Part shown: one piece after another, positions 33,035 to 40,641 of the stretch | How the letters are laid out: every line of letters begins with the position of its first letter | Numbering within the stretch: the stretch's first letter is position 1 | Assembly: GCF_002102345.1 (NCBI RefSeq) | Contig: NZ_LQPP01000042.1 | Span: 124,001 to 188,000, forward strand | Source: Mycolicibacterium peregrinum | GTDB taxonomy: Bacteria; Actinomycetota; Actinomycetes; Mycobacteriales; Mycobacteriaceae | DNA: 64,000 nucleotides | Reading direction: 5' to 3' | Made by a program: the position numbers and the translations under genes | Notes under the pieces: model-generated | Told to the model about the DNA's origin: nothing | The model's input: the letters and a program-made list of their open reading frames with translations, nothing else | Databases searched by the model: none

Positions 33035-33066
33035 AAAAAGCGCTATCGCTCGCGATAGCGCTTTTT
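33035..33066. terminator. Strong bidirectional terminator after rpmF
   Basis: A 15-bp perfect stem (33035-33049 with 33052-33066) with A-run on one side and T-run on the other: AAAAAGCGCTATCGC and its complement. It isolates rpmF from the mprAB operon. Confidence 0.95.
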
Positions 33067-33121
33067 GTCGTGTCCGGGGGCTGAGTGTGCCACCAAAACG
33101 CTCGGAGAATTTGCGGCGCGC

Positions 33122-33139
33122 CTCTCAGCCCACTCTCAG
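33122..33139 (+). promoter_or_regulatory. Putative MprA box upstream of mprA
   Basis: CTCTCAG occurs at 33122-33128 and 33133-33139, exactly 11 bases apart, 17 bases before the mprA start. MprA of M. tuberculosis binds loosely conserved direct repeats at its own promoter and that of pepD. A related pair with the same spacing lies upstream of pepD here. Confidence 0.7.
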
Positions 33140-33155
33140 ATAGCGGGTTGAAACT

Positions 33156-33848
33156 GTGCCTGTGCGCATACTTGTCGTGGACGACGATCGCGCTGTGCGC
33201 GAATCCCTGCGCCGGTCGCTTTCATTCAACGGATATTCGGTCGAGCTCGCCCAGGATGGGGTCGAAGCGCTCGAGGCGATTTCCAATGACCGGCCCGACG
33301 CTGTGGTTTTGGACGTGATGATGCCGCGGCTGGACGGCCTGGAGGTGTGCCGGCAGCTCCGCAGCACCGGCGACGACCTGCCGATCCTGGTGCTGACGGC
33401 CCGTGACTCGGTGTCTGAGCGGGTCGCCGGGCTGGACGCCGGCGCGGATGACTACCTGCCCAAGCCGTTTGCGCTCGAGGAGCTGCTGGCGCGGATGCGG
33501 GCGTTGCTGCGCCGGACCGTCAGCGACGACGGCGCCGATTCACAGAAGATGTCGTTCTCGGATTTGACCCTGGACCCGGTGACCCGCGAGGTGACCCGCG
33601 GCCAGCGTCAGATCAGCCTCACCCGCACCGAGTTCTCGCTGCTGGAAATGCTCATCGCCAACCCCCGCCGGGTGCTCACCCGCAGCCGCATCCTCGAAGA
33701 GGTCTGGGGCTTCGACTTCCCGACCTCCGGCAACGCGCTTGAGGTCTACATCGGCTACCTGCGGCGCAAGACCGAGGCCGAAGGTGAGATTCGACTGATC
33801 CACACCGTGCGCGGCGTCGGCTACGTGCTGCGCGAAACACCCCCCTGA
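33156..33848 (+). CDS. mprA: Two-component response regulator MprA
   Basis: 230 residues from GTG 33156. The receiver domain (1-120) has the acidic pair in LVVDDDRA, phosphorylated Asp53 in VVLDVMMPRLDG, Thr in LVLTARD and Lys in YLPKPFAL. The winged-helix OmpR-type domain (about 130-228) ends in IHTVRGVGYVLRETPP. It responds to envelope stress through MprB and controls itself, pepD and sigma factor genes in M. tuberculosis. A repeat pair that fits its binding site is just upstream. The next gene mprB starts five bases after the stop. Confidence 0.97.
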   Translation: MPVRILVVDDDRAVRESLRRSLSFNGYSVELAQDGVEALEAISNDRPDAVVLDVMMPRLDGLEVCRQLRSTGDDLPILVLTARDSVSERVAGLDAGADDYLPKPFALEELLARMRALLRRTVSDDGADSQKMSFSDLTLDPVTREVTRGQRQISLTRTEFSLLEMLIANPRRVLTRSRILEEVWGFDFPTSGNALEVYIGYLRRKTEAEGEIRLIHTVRGVGYVLRETPP

Positions 33849-33853
33849 TTTTG

Positions 33854-35353
33854 ATGGCACTGAACGACAACGACGGCCGCACCACCCCCATGTACATTGG
33901 GCGGCCCGCCGCCGTCCTACGAAACACCAGCTCACTGTCATTGCGCTGGCGCGTGATGATGCTGGCGATGTCGATGGTGGCCATGGTGGTCGTGCTGATG
34001 GCCGTCGCCGTCTACGCCGTGGTGTCCCGCGCGCTCTACGACGATCTCGACAACCAGCTGCACAGCCGGGCCCGGCTGCTCATCGAGAGCGGATCACTGG
34101 CCGCCGACCCCGGCAAGGCGATCGAGGGCACCGCGTACTCCGATGTCAACGCGATGCTGGTGATCCCGGGCCGGTCCATCTACACGGCCAACCAGCAGGG
34201 CCAGATGCTGCCGCTGGGCAAGGCCGAGAAGGACGTCATCTCGGGCGAGCTGCTGATGTCCCTGCGCACCGCCAACCACCAGCGGGTGCTCGCCGTGCAC
34301 CTGGCCAACGGCAGCTCCCTGCTGATCTCGAAGAGCCTGGCGCCCACTGTCCAAGTGCTGAGACGTCTGGGCACGGTGCTGCTCATCGTCGGAGGTGTCG
34401 GCGTGGCTGTGGCGGCCATGGCCGGTGGAGCGGTGGCCCGAGCCGGCCTCAGACCGGTGGGCAGACTCACCGAAGCCGCAGAGCGGGTGGCCCGCACCGA
34501 CGACCTGCGGCCCATCCCGGTGGTCGGCAGCGACGAACTCGCCCGGCTCACCGAGGCGTTCAACATGATGTTGCGGGCGCTGGCCGAATCGCGGGAGCGC
34601 CAATCCAGGCTGGTCTCCGACGCCGGGCATGAGCTGAGAACGCCGCTGACGTCGCTGCGCACCAACGTCGAATTGTTGATGGCCTCGCAGGCGCCCGGGG
34701 CGCCGCCGCTGCCCAGGGACGAGATGGATGGGTTGCAGCAGGACGTGATCGCCCAGATCGAGGAGCTCTCCACCCTCGTCGGCGACCTCGTCGACCTCAC
34801 CCGCGACGATGCGGGCGGCATCACCCCGGAACCGGTCGACATGTCCGAGGTCGTCGACCGCAGCCTGGAGCGGGTCCGGCGGCGTCGCAATGACATCGAC
34901 TTCGACGTCGATGTCATCGGCTGGCAGGTGTTCGGCGATGCACCCGGACTCGGCCGCGCCGTGCTCAACCTGCTCGACAACGCCGCCAAGTGGAGTCCGG
35001 CCGGCGGGCGTGTCGGTGTCCGGTTGCGCCAGATCGATCCGACGCATGCCGAGCTCGTGGTCTCCGACCACGGGCCCGGTATCCCCCCGCAGGAACGCGC
35101 GCTGGTGTTCGAGCGGTTCTACCGATCCGACGCGGCCAGGGCGATGCCGGGATCGGGCCTCGGATTGGCTATCGTCCAGCAGGTGGTGCTCAAGCACGGC
35201 GGTGCCCTGCACATCGACGACACCGTGCCGGGTGGCACCCCACCGGGAGCGTCGTTTCACATGGTGCTGCCGGGACAGCCGATCTCGAATGCCGATGCGA
35301 CACACGCGCACCCGGTCGGCGGTGAGCACACCGTCGGCGCGGAGAAAAAGTGA
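33854..35353 (+). CDS. mprB: Sensor histidine kinase MprB
   Basis: 499 residues from ATG 33854 (a TTG at 33851 is the alternative). Two membrane helices (about 33-55 and 170-192, VLLIVGGVGVAVAAMAGGAV) frame an extracellular sensor loop. HAMP follows (about 193-245), then the phosphoacceptor His259 in SDAGHELRTPLTSLRTN and the ATPase motifs LNLLDNAAKWSPAGG, VSDHGPGIP and GSGLGLAIVQQV. It passes phosphate to MprA. In M. tuberculosis the sensor loop binds DnaK. The gene order and sequence match Rv0982 closely. Confidence 0.97.
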   Translation: MALNDNDGRTTPMYIGRPAAVLRNTSSLSLRWRVMMLAMSMVAMVVVLMAVAVYAVVSRALYDDLDNQLHSRARLLIESGSLAADPGKAIEGTAYSDVNAMLVIPGRSIYTANQQGQMLPLGKAEKDVISGELLMSLRTANHQRVLAVHLANGSSLLISKSLAPTVQVLRRLGTVLLIVGGVGVAVAAMAGGAVARAGLRPVGRLTEAAERVARTDDLRPIPVVGSDELARLTEAFNMMLRALAESRERQSRLVSDAGHELRTPLTSLRTNVELLMASQAPGAPPLPRDEMDGLQQDVIAQIEELSTLVGDLVDLTRDDAGGITPEPVDMSEVVDRSLERVRRRRNDIDFDVDVIGWQVFGDAPGLGRAVLNLLDNAAKWSPAGGRVGVRLRQIDPTHAELVVSDHGPGIPPQERALVFERFYRSDAARAMPGSGLGLAIVQQVVLKHGGALHIDDTVPGGTPPGASFHMVLPGQPISNADATHAHPVGGEHTVGAEKK

Positions 35354-35398
35354 GACAGTTGAGGTGGTCGGGGGACCAGTCATGGATGGACCAGAAAT

Positions 35399-35416
35399 CT
35401 CTAAGTGGATTCTCAG
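35399..35416 (+). promoter_or_regulatory. Putative MprA box upstream of pepD
   Basis: CTCTAAG (35399-35405) and TTCTCAG (35410-35416) are 11 bases apart, the same phase as the pair before mprA, and lie about 130 bases before pepD. They follow the mprB stop (35353), so pepD can have its own MprA-controlled promoter. Confidence 0.6.
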
Positions 35417-35547
35417 CCCATCTGGGCAACCTGAGTGACCACAACTTCGTTTGACGAAGTGACGGACACGAGGGTTGGACATACGGGTCGACCGGATCGG
35501 CGTGACTGGCCGGCGGACCTTTTTACAAGAGAAGAGCACGCAGCACA

Positions 35548-36939
35548 ATGACGAACCACCCGAGGTACCCCCAGCAGCCGGAGCAGCATCCCGGCGGCGC
35601 CCCCGGATACGCCGGTGCGCGTCCTGATCCTTACCAGTCACAGCCCTACGACTGGCGCTACGCGCGTCAACAGCCGTCGCAGCAGCAACAACAGCTGCCG
35701 CCGCCGCAGCAGTCGCACCAGACGCAGCAACACCAGCCGCAGCCGCAGGCCTACCGCGCGCCTTATGACCCGTACCGCGTTCCGGCCGGCCCGCAGCCCA
35801 TCCCGGCGAAGAAGCGGTCCATGACCGGTGTGGTCGTCGGCGCGCTCGCCGTGGCCGTGGTGTCGGCAGGCATCGGTGGCGGTGTCGCAACCTTCGTGCA
35901 CGACGACCACCCGCGCCTGGGCACGCAAGGGCTCGGCGCCGCACCGACCGTCCCTGCCGCGGCCCTGCCGCCGGGCTCGGTGGAGCAGGTGGCCGCCAAG
36001 GTCGTGCCGAGTGTGGTCAAACTCGAGACTGATCTGGGCCGCGCGTCCGAGGAGGGCTCCGGCATCATCCTCACCGCCGACGGCCTCATCCTGACCAACA
36101 ACCACGTCGTGCAGGCCGCCAAGCCGGGCGGGCCCGGCCCCGCGCCGGTACCGGGTGGGGCGCCGGCGCCGGCCGGCGCCCAGACCAAGGTGACGTTCTC
36201 CGACGGGACCACCAAGTCGTTCACCGTCGTGGGTACGGATCCGAGCAGTGACATCGCGGTGGTGCGCGCACAGGACGTCTCGGGTCTCACCCCCATCACG
36301 CTCGGCTCCTCGGCCAACCTTCGGGTGGGTCAGGACGTGGTGGCGGTCGGTTCGCCGCTCGGACTCGAAGGCACGGTCACCACCGGCATCGTCAGCGCGC
36401 TGAACCGCCCGGTTGCCGCCGGCGGCGACGCCCGTAACCAGAACACGGTGCTCGACGCCATCCAGACCGACGCTGCGATCAACCCGGGTAACTCCGGTGG
36501 CGCCCTGGTCAACATGAACGGCGAACTGGTCGGGATCAACTCGGCGATCGCCACCATGGGCGGGGATTCGCCGCAGGCACAGAGCGGGTCCATCGGCCTC
36601 GGCTTCGCAATCCCGGTGGACCAGGCCAAGCGGATCGCCGACGAGCTGATCCAGAACGGGACGGCCTCGCACGCGTCGCTGGGTGTGCAGGTCAGCAACG
36701 ACACCACCAGTGACGGCGCCAAGATCGTCGAGGTCACCAACGGTGGAGCCGCGGCGGCAGCGGGTCTGCCGAGCGGTGTGGTGGTCACGAAGGTCGATGA
36801 ACGGGTGATCGGCAGCGCTGACGCGCTCGTCGCGGCGGTGCGGTCCAAAGCCCCCGGCGACAAGGTCACGCTGACCTACCTCGACCAGGGCGGAAAGCCG
36901 CAGAGCATCGACGTCACCCTCGGCAGGGCCGAGCAGTGA
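35548..36939 (+). CDS. pepD: HtrA-like serine protease PepD
   Basis: 463 residues from ATG 35548. Residues 1-90 are a Gln/Pro-rich cytoplasmic tail, about 92-112 one membrane helix (GVVVGALAVAVVSAGIGGGV). The trypsin-like protease has His186 (TNNHVV), Asp235 (SSDIAVV) and Ser316 (NPGNSGGAL), with a Pro/Ala/Gly-rich insertion after the His. A PDZ domain follows (about 365-455). It degrades or refolds damaged envelope proteins and is a known MprA target, Rv0983 in M. tuberculosis. The stop overlaps the next gene in a GTGA. Confidence 0.97.
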   Translation: MTNHPRYPQQPEQHPGGAPGYAGARPDPYQSQPYDWRYARQQPSQQQQQLPPPQQSHQTQQHQPQPQAYRAPYDPYRVPAGPQPIPAKKRSMTGVVVGALAVAVVSAGIGGGVATFVHDDHPRLGTQGLGAAPTVPAAALPPGSVEQVAAKVVPSVVKLETDLGRASEEGSGIILTADGLILTNNHVVQAAKPGGPGPAPVPGGAPAPAGAQTKVTFSDGTTKSFTVVGTDPSSDIAVVRAQDVSGLTPITLGSSANLRVGQDVVAVGSPLGLEGTVTTGIVSALNRPVAAGGDARNQNTVLDAIQTDAAINPGNSGGALVNMNGELVGINSAIATMGGDSPQAQSGSIGLGFAIPVDQAKRIADELIQNGTASHASLGVQVSNDTTSDGAKIVEVTNGGAAAAAGLPSGVVVTKVDERVIGSADALVAAVRSKAPGDKVTLTYLDQGGKPQSIDVTLGRAEQ

Positions 36940-37514
36940 GCACGCTCACCGGGCCCGGCGGGATGGCCACACTGCGTCTGGCTACACCGTTGTCTGCCGC
37001 CGGATATACGGTTGCAGGCATGGAACAGCCAGGGGAGTTGGTGGGCCGGGCGCTCGTCGTCGTCGTCGATGATCGCACCGCACACGGCGAGGAGGACCAC
37101 AGCGGTCCGTTGGTCACAGAGTTGTTGGGTGAGGCCGGTTTCGTCGTCGACGGGGTCGTGGTCGTGGCTGCGGACGAGGTCGAGATCCGCAACGCGCTGA
37201 ACACCGCGGTGATCGGCGGTGTCGATCTGGTGGTGTCGGTCGGCGGTACGGGGGTGACGCCGCGCGATGTGACGCCGGAAGCCACCGTCGACATCCTCGA
37301 CCGCGAGCTGCTGGGCATCGCCGAGGCGCTGCGGGCATCGGGCCTCTCCGCCGGCATCGTCGACGCGGGGCTGTCCCGCGGGCTGTGCGGAGTCTCGGGC
37401 AGCACGCTCGTGGTGAACATCGCCGGGTCCCGTGCCGCAGTGCGCGACGGCATGGCCACGCTCGGGCCGCTGGCTGCGCAGGTGATCGGCCAGTTATCAA
37501 GTTTGGAGATCTGA
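36936..37514 (+). CDS. moaB2: Molybdopterin cofactor protein MoaB2 (MogA/MoaB family)
   Basis: 192 residues if GTG 36936 (GTGA overlap with pepD) is used; ATG 37020 (MEQPGELVGRALVVVVDDRT) gives 164 residues and matches the usual family core. Motifs are DEVEIRNALNTAVIGGVDLV, SVGGTGVTPRDVTPEAT and GLSRGLCGVSGSTLVVNIAG, the molybdopterin-binding loops of MogA/MoaB, which adenylylate molybdopterin. It is Rv0984 in M. tuberculosis, where it also follows pepD. In mycobacteria MoaB2 has also been linked to sigma factor H. A perfect terminator follows. Confidence 0.93.
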   Translation: MSTLTGPGGMATLRLATPLSAAGYTVAGMEQPGELVGRALVVVVDDRTAHGEEDHSGPLVTELLGEAGFVVDGVVVVAADEVEIRNALNTAVIGGVDLVVSVGGTGVTPRDVTPEATVDILDRELLGIAEALRASGLSAGIVDAGLSRGLCGVSGSTLVVNIAGSRAAVRDGMATLGPLAAQVIGQLSSLEI

Positions 37515-37517
37515 ACA

Positions 37518-37556
37518 CAAACGGAAACGGCGGCCATCGGCCGCCGTTTCCGTTTG
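37518..37556. terminator. 18-bp perfect hairpin terminator after moaB2
   Basis: 37518-37535 pairs exactly with 37539-37556 around ATC; the arm CAAACGGAAACGGCGGCC is followed by TTTG-containing sequence. It ends the mprA-mprB-pepD-moaB2 group. Confidence 0.92.
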
Positions 37557-37631
37557 TTGGCGAATGTCGCGCCCAGCGTTCATGCTGGTTAAGAGCAGGT
37601 TAACGGGCGTTGCACACCGCTCGACTTCGAC

Positions 37632-37647
37632 TGTGATCTTCGTCACA
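37632..37647 (+). promoter_or_regulatory. Perfect CRP (cAMP receptor protein) site
   Basis: TGTGATCTTCGTCACA fits TGTGA-N6-TCACA at all ten fixed positions, the consensus of mycobacterial CRP (Rv3676). It ends 13 bases before the start of a small conserved-looking gene and touches its AAAGGGGA ribosome site, so binding there would probably repress unless the promoter lies further upstream. Confidence 0.75.
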
Positions 37648-37660
37648 AAGGGGAATCGTG

Positions 37661-37819
37661 ATGCCGGAAGCGAACAAAATGTCCCGTCACGCAGTTAACA
37701 AGATTTTCGGCGAGGCCCTCCCGGACATCGCTCCCGACGAACGCGACACCGCTTCGCCGGACGACGACGCCGACCGTGACCGGTGGCTGCAGAACAACAT
37801 TCCGCCTCATCATCGATGA
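37661..37819 (+). CDS. Small acidic protein of unknown function
   Basis: 52 residues from ATG 37661 (MPEANKMSRHAVNKIFGEAL), AAAGGGGA upstream; GTG 37658 is an alternative start. The first half is helical and mildly basic, the second strongly acidic (DERDTASPDDDADRDRW), ending in NNIPPHHR. No signal, membrane part or known domain. The well-placed ribosome site, the CRP site and good codon use argue that it is real. I do not recognise the family. Confidence 0.75.
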   Translation: MPEANKMSRHAVNKIFGEALPDIAPDERDTASPDDDADRDRWLQNNIPPHHR

Positions 37820-38206
37820 ATAGGTGAGCGGCTTGTAAGGGCAGGAAAACCCTGCTGGGCGGTGTGGCCTGGACCTCAGCTCGTTACCAAGGCGAACGGC
37901 GTCACAGCATTGCCCTGCGGGCCAACTTGCAGCACCGCGACCTTGTGCGCCATCTCCCAGTCGGCTTTCAGCAAATTTTGATCGATTGAACGTATGCGGC
38001 CCCGCGGATATGTGCTTGCGTTGCCGCCCGGATGCACTGCCGTTATGTTCCTCGTGTCAACGATGAGCATTAAGTAAGAGCAACGTGTGGAGTTCCTAAT
38101 CCGCATCACATGTTGGTCTTGCGCGGCGGTACGGTCTGCGGGGGCCGGGACGCCAACCACATAACGGTGGGCCTCCGGGAGCACCGGCGATAAAGCTAGG
38201 GAGAAC
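37820..38206. other. 387-base leader region of the porin gene
   Basis: No convincing gene; an open minus-strand frame (37876-38271) runs into the porin signal peptide and has atypical composition. The stretch 38030-38100 is unusually AT-rich (for example GATGAGCATTAAGTAAGAG) and could hold the promoter. mspA of M. smegmatis is also known to have a long untranslated leader, so this region is probably its counterpart. Confidence 0.55.
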
Positions 38207-38842
38207 ATGAAGGCATTCAGTCGGGTGCTGGTCGCGTTAGTTGCAGCTATCGCGGCGTTGTTTACGAGCACGGGCGTTTCACATGCGGGTCTGGATAATG
38301 AACTGAGCCTGGTCGATGGTCAGGATCGGACCCTGACGGTTCAGCAGTGGGACACCTTCCTCAATGGTGTGTTCCCGCTGGACCGCAACCGGCTGACCCG
38401 CGAATGGTTCCATTCCGGCCGGGCCAAGTACACCGTCGCCGGCCCGGGTGCCGATGACTTCGAGGGCACGTTGGAGCTGGGCTATCAGATCGGCTTCCCC
38501 TGGTCGCTGGGTGTGGGGATCAACTTCTCCTACACGACCCCCAACATCCTGATCGACGATGGTGACATCACCGGCCCGCCCTTCGGCCTGGAGTCCGTCA
38601 TCACGCCGAACCTGTTCCCGGGTGTGTCGATCAGCGCGGATCTGGGCAACGGTCCCGGTATCCAGGAAGTCGCGACCTTCTCGGTGGACGTCAAGGGTCC
38701 GGCCGGCGGTGTGGCGGTGTCCAACGCGCACGGCACGGTGACCGGCGCGGCCGGCGGTGTGTTGCTGCGTCCGTTCGCCCGGCTGATCGCCTCGACCGGT
38801 GACAGCGTCACCACCTACGGCGAGCCTTGGAATATGAACTGA
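38207..38842 (+). CDS. MspA-family outer membrane porin
   Basis: 211 residues from ATG 38207. The signal peptide runs to about residue 27 (TGVSHA), and the mature protein starts GLDNELSLVDGQ. The sequence is nearly that of MspA of M. smegmatis. It includes the constriction loop NILIDDGDIT with the two Asp (mature 90 and 91) that give cation preference, and the C-terminal GDSVTTYGEPWNMN. Eight copies form the goblet-like channel for small hydrophilic solutes. The place beside moaB2 and mprAB is that of mspC in M. smegmatis, so this is probably the MspC ortholog. Confidence 0.96.
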   Translation: MKAFSRVLVALVAAIAALFTSTGVSHAGLDNELSLVDGQDRTLTVQQWDTFLNGVFPLDRNRLTREWFHSGRAKYTVAGPGADDFEGTLELGYQIGFPWSLGVGINFSYTTPNILIDDGDITGPPFGLESVITPNLFPGVSISADLGNGPGIQEVATFSVDVKGPAGGVAVSNAHGTVTGAAGGVLLRPFARLIASTGDSVTTYGEPWNMN

Positions 38843-38873
38843 GCACATGAACGTCACGTTCTAAAGCCTCAAC

Positions 38874-38907
38874 AAAGCAGCCCCTGGAGAAATCCAGGGG
38901 CTGCTTT
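38874..38907. terminator. Bidirectional terminator between porin and mscL
   Basis: 15-bp perfect stem (38874-38888 with 38893-38907, loop GAAA) flanked by A and T runs: AAAGCAGCCCCTGGA and its complement. It serves the porin gene and the convergent mscL. Confidence 0.95.
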
Positions 38908-38920
38908 TGTGTTCGGGTGT

Positions 38921-39385
38921 CTACTTGTCGCGGTCGGCACTCGTGTACTTGGCGGTGTCGGGGCTCGGGCCGGTGCCGGGGCCGGTGACATGCTTGCCGC
39001 TGGATCCGTTTTCGGCCAGCAGGTCGCGGATCTCGGTCAGGATGCTCAGCTCGGTGTCCTGGGCCTGTTCCACCTCGCCGCGCTCGCGCAGCTTCTTGTA
39101 CGGCAGGACGATGACGAAGTAGATCACCGCGGCCACCAGGATGAAGTTGATGGCGGCAGACAGGACGGCGTTGAAGTCGATGAACGTCTCGGGATCGCCG
39201 CCCAGCGAGATTTTGAGGATGCCGTATTCCTTGCCGGGGCCGGCACCGATCCGGTCGATCAGCGGCTGCACCACCTTTTCGGTGAAGGCGGTGACCAAGC
39301 CGGTGAATGCGGCGCCGATGACCACAGCAACCGCAAGATCGATGACGTTGCCGCGGGAGAGAAACTCTTTGAAGCCCTTCAACAT
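38921..39385 (-). CDS. mscL: Large-conductance mechanosensitive channel
   Basis: 154 residues from ATG 39385 after AGGAAGGG. MLKGFKEFLSRGNVIDLAVA is the conserved amphipathic N-terminus and start of helix 1. The second helix is FILVAAVIYFVIVLPYKKL, and the cytoplasmic bundle contains TELSILTEIRDLL. The Gly/Pro/Thr-rich tail is longer than the core. It opens on high membrane tension to release solutes in osmotic downshift. It is Rv0985c in M. tuberculosis. Confidence 0.97.
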   Translation of the reverse strand: MLKGFKEFLSRGNVIDLAVAVVIGAAFTGLVTAFTEKVVQPLIDRIGAGPGKEYGILKISLGGDPETFIDFNAVLSAAINFILVAAVIYFVIVLPYKKLRERGEVEQAQDTELSILTEIRDLLAENGSSGKHVTGPGTGPSPDTAKYTSADRDK

Positions 39386-39520
39386 GCGGGGACCCTTCCT
39401 GCAGTGTGGGTTGTTAAATGGGACAAGCAAACAGTAACGGAGTTGGCCGAACGGCTGGGTGATTGTGGGACAACAACTTCGATACCTCTGAACTGCCTTG
39501 TCCGGCAAAGGAACCCGAGT

Positions 39521-40180
39521 TCAGTGGATGGTCAGTGTGAGCGCCTGCACCAGGCTGGTGGCCGCCACTTCATTGGCTGGGCGGGCCGGTAGTGCTACCA
39601 GCGCCACCCGGTCGCCGCCGACGCCGGCTCCGCGGGCCTTCTCCGAAACGAGCACCACCACGGCTCCTGCGGCCACCACGACCGGCCGGGCCGGCCCCTT
39701 GTCGTCCTGGTCGGCAGTCACCGTCAGCACATCGACGACGTCGCCGGGGCGGATCAGATCCAGTAGTGCGGTGTCGTTGAGTTTCACCGGCACGATGCGG
39801 GCATCCGGACCCGCTGCGGTTTCGGCCAACCGTGAACCGAGCAGCCGGACATCGGTGATCACCTCGCCGCGACGGGCCGGGGCGGTCAGCGTCGCGCCGA
39901 TCATCGGTGCCACGTCATGCTGGGCGCCGTCGGGCACCGTGACCGTACTACGCCGCTCCAGGCGGACGTCGGTGGCGGTCAACGCGACGCCGGGGGACAG
40001 GTCGTGCGCTGCGACCGCGACCTCGGTGTAGTCGCCGTGCGGGTCGGAGCGCAACGCGGCAATGGCCGCCAGAATCACCAGACCGGCTGCCGCGGCGCGA
40101 CGGGCAGCCACGGTTCGGGTCCAATCAGGCCGCGCGGCAGTCAGCCGACGCCAAGGTGGCGGGTTGAGGGATTCGGCCAT
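39521..40180 (-). CDS. SAF-domain membrane-anchored protein
   Basis: 219 residues from ATG 40180 (MAESLNPPPWRRLTAARPDW). A basic N-terminus precedes one hydrophobic helix (about 28-44), then the SAF fold (EVAVAAHDLSPGVALTATDV, RRGEVITDVRLL) and a CpaB-like end (VVDVLTVTADQ). The protein is probably anchored in the membrane with the SAF domain outside. It is like Rv0990c, of unknown role. A link to pilus assembly proteins rests on fold only, as no pilus genes are near. Confidence 0.85.
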   Translation of the reverse strand: MAESLNPPPWRRLTAARPDWTRTVAARRAAAAGLVILAAIAALRSDPHGDYTEVAVAAHDLSPGVALTATDVRLERRSTVTVPDGAQHDVAPMIGATLTAPARRGEVITDVRLLGSRLAETAAGPDARIVPVKLNDTALLDLIRPGDVVDVLTVTADQDDKGPARPVVVAAGAVVVLVSEKARGAGVGGDRVALVALPARPANEVAATSLVQALTLTIH

Positions 40181-40248
40181 GGTCCACGGTAAGCGCGCGA
40201 CGGCCGGGTGGGAACGGCGTCTTCGCCGCCCTGTGGATAACTCGGAGG

Positions 40249-40578
40249 CTAGCTTGACGCGGCCGCGGCGGGGGCGGCGCTGGAGCTGCTCGACGAACTC
40301 GAGGACGAAGAGCCCGATGAGGACGACGAGTCCGAGGACGTGCTCGACGACGAGCTGTCCGCGCTCTTGGCGGACGAACCGTTGGACGAGCTCTTGCCCG
40401 ACTCGCGGTTGTCGGTGCGGTAAAAACCGCTGCCCTTGAACACCACGCCGACCGAACCGAAGAGCTTGCGCAGCTTGCCGGAGCACTTGGGGCAGGTGGT
40501 CAACGCATCGTCGCTGAAGGCCTGCACCGCGTCGAACCGATTGCCGCACTCAGTGCACGCGTAGGAATAGGTAGGCAC
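40249..40578 (-). CDS. FmdB-type zinc-ribbon chaperone (Rv0991c/Ruc-like)
   Basis: 109 residues from ATG 40578. MPTYSYACTECGNRFDAVQA and the second pair TTCPKCSGKLRKLF form the FmdB zinc ribbon with four Cys. GVVFKGSGFYRTDNR is the conserved link, and the last 50 residues are an extreme Ser-rich, disordered tail. The M. tuberculosis protein Rv0991c (Ruc) is a redox-regulated chaperone switched on by oxidation of the Cys and is part of the HrcA heat-shock group. A CIRCE element directly upstream fits this. Confidence 0.92.
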   Translation of the reverse strand: MPTYSYACTECGNRFDAVQAFSDDALTTCPKCSGKLRKLFGSVGVVFKGSGFYRTDNRESGKSSSNGSSAKSADSSSSSTSSDSSSSSGSSSSSSSSSSSAAPAAAASS

Positions 40579-40605
40579 GAAAACCCTCCGAGTTGGTCAA
40601 ACTTG

Positions 40606-40632
40606 TTAGCACTCTACCGGCTCAAGTGCTAG
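40606..40632. promoter_or_regulatory. CIRCE operator for HrcA
   Basis: TTAGCACTC, nine bases, then AAGTGCTAG, against the consensus TTAGCACTC-N9-GAGTGCTAA (16 of 18 fixed bases). It lies 27 bases before the FmdB-type gene and 10 before the divergent HNH-domain gene, so HrcA could control both. Confidence 0.9.
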
Positions 40633-40641
40633 AACCGCTAC

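Noticed and set aside
34094..35944. 616-codon minus-strand frame over mprB
   Set aside because: Shadow of mprB, with no recognisable domain.
37876..38271. 131-codon minus-strand frame before the porin
   Set aside because: Overlaps the porin signal peptide, lacks a ribosome site and has unusual composition.
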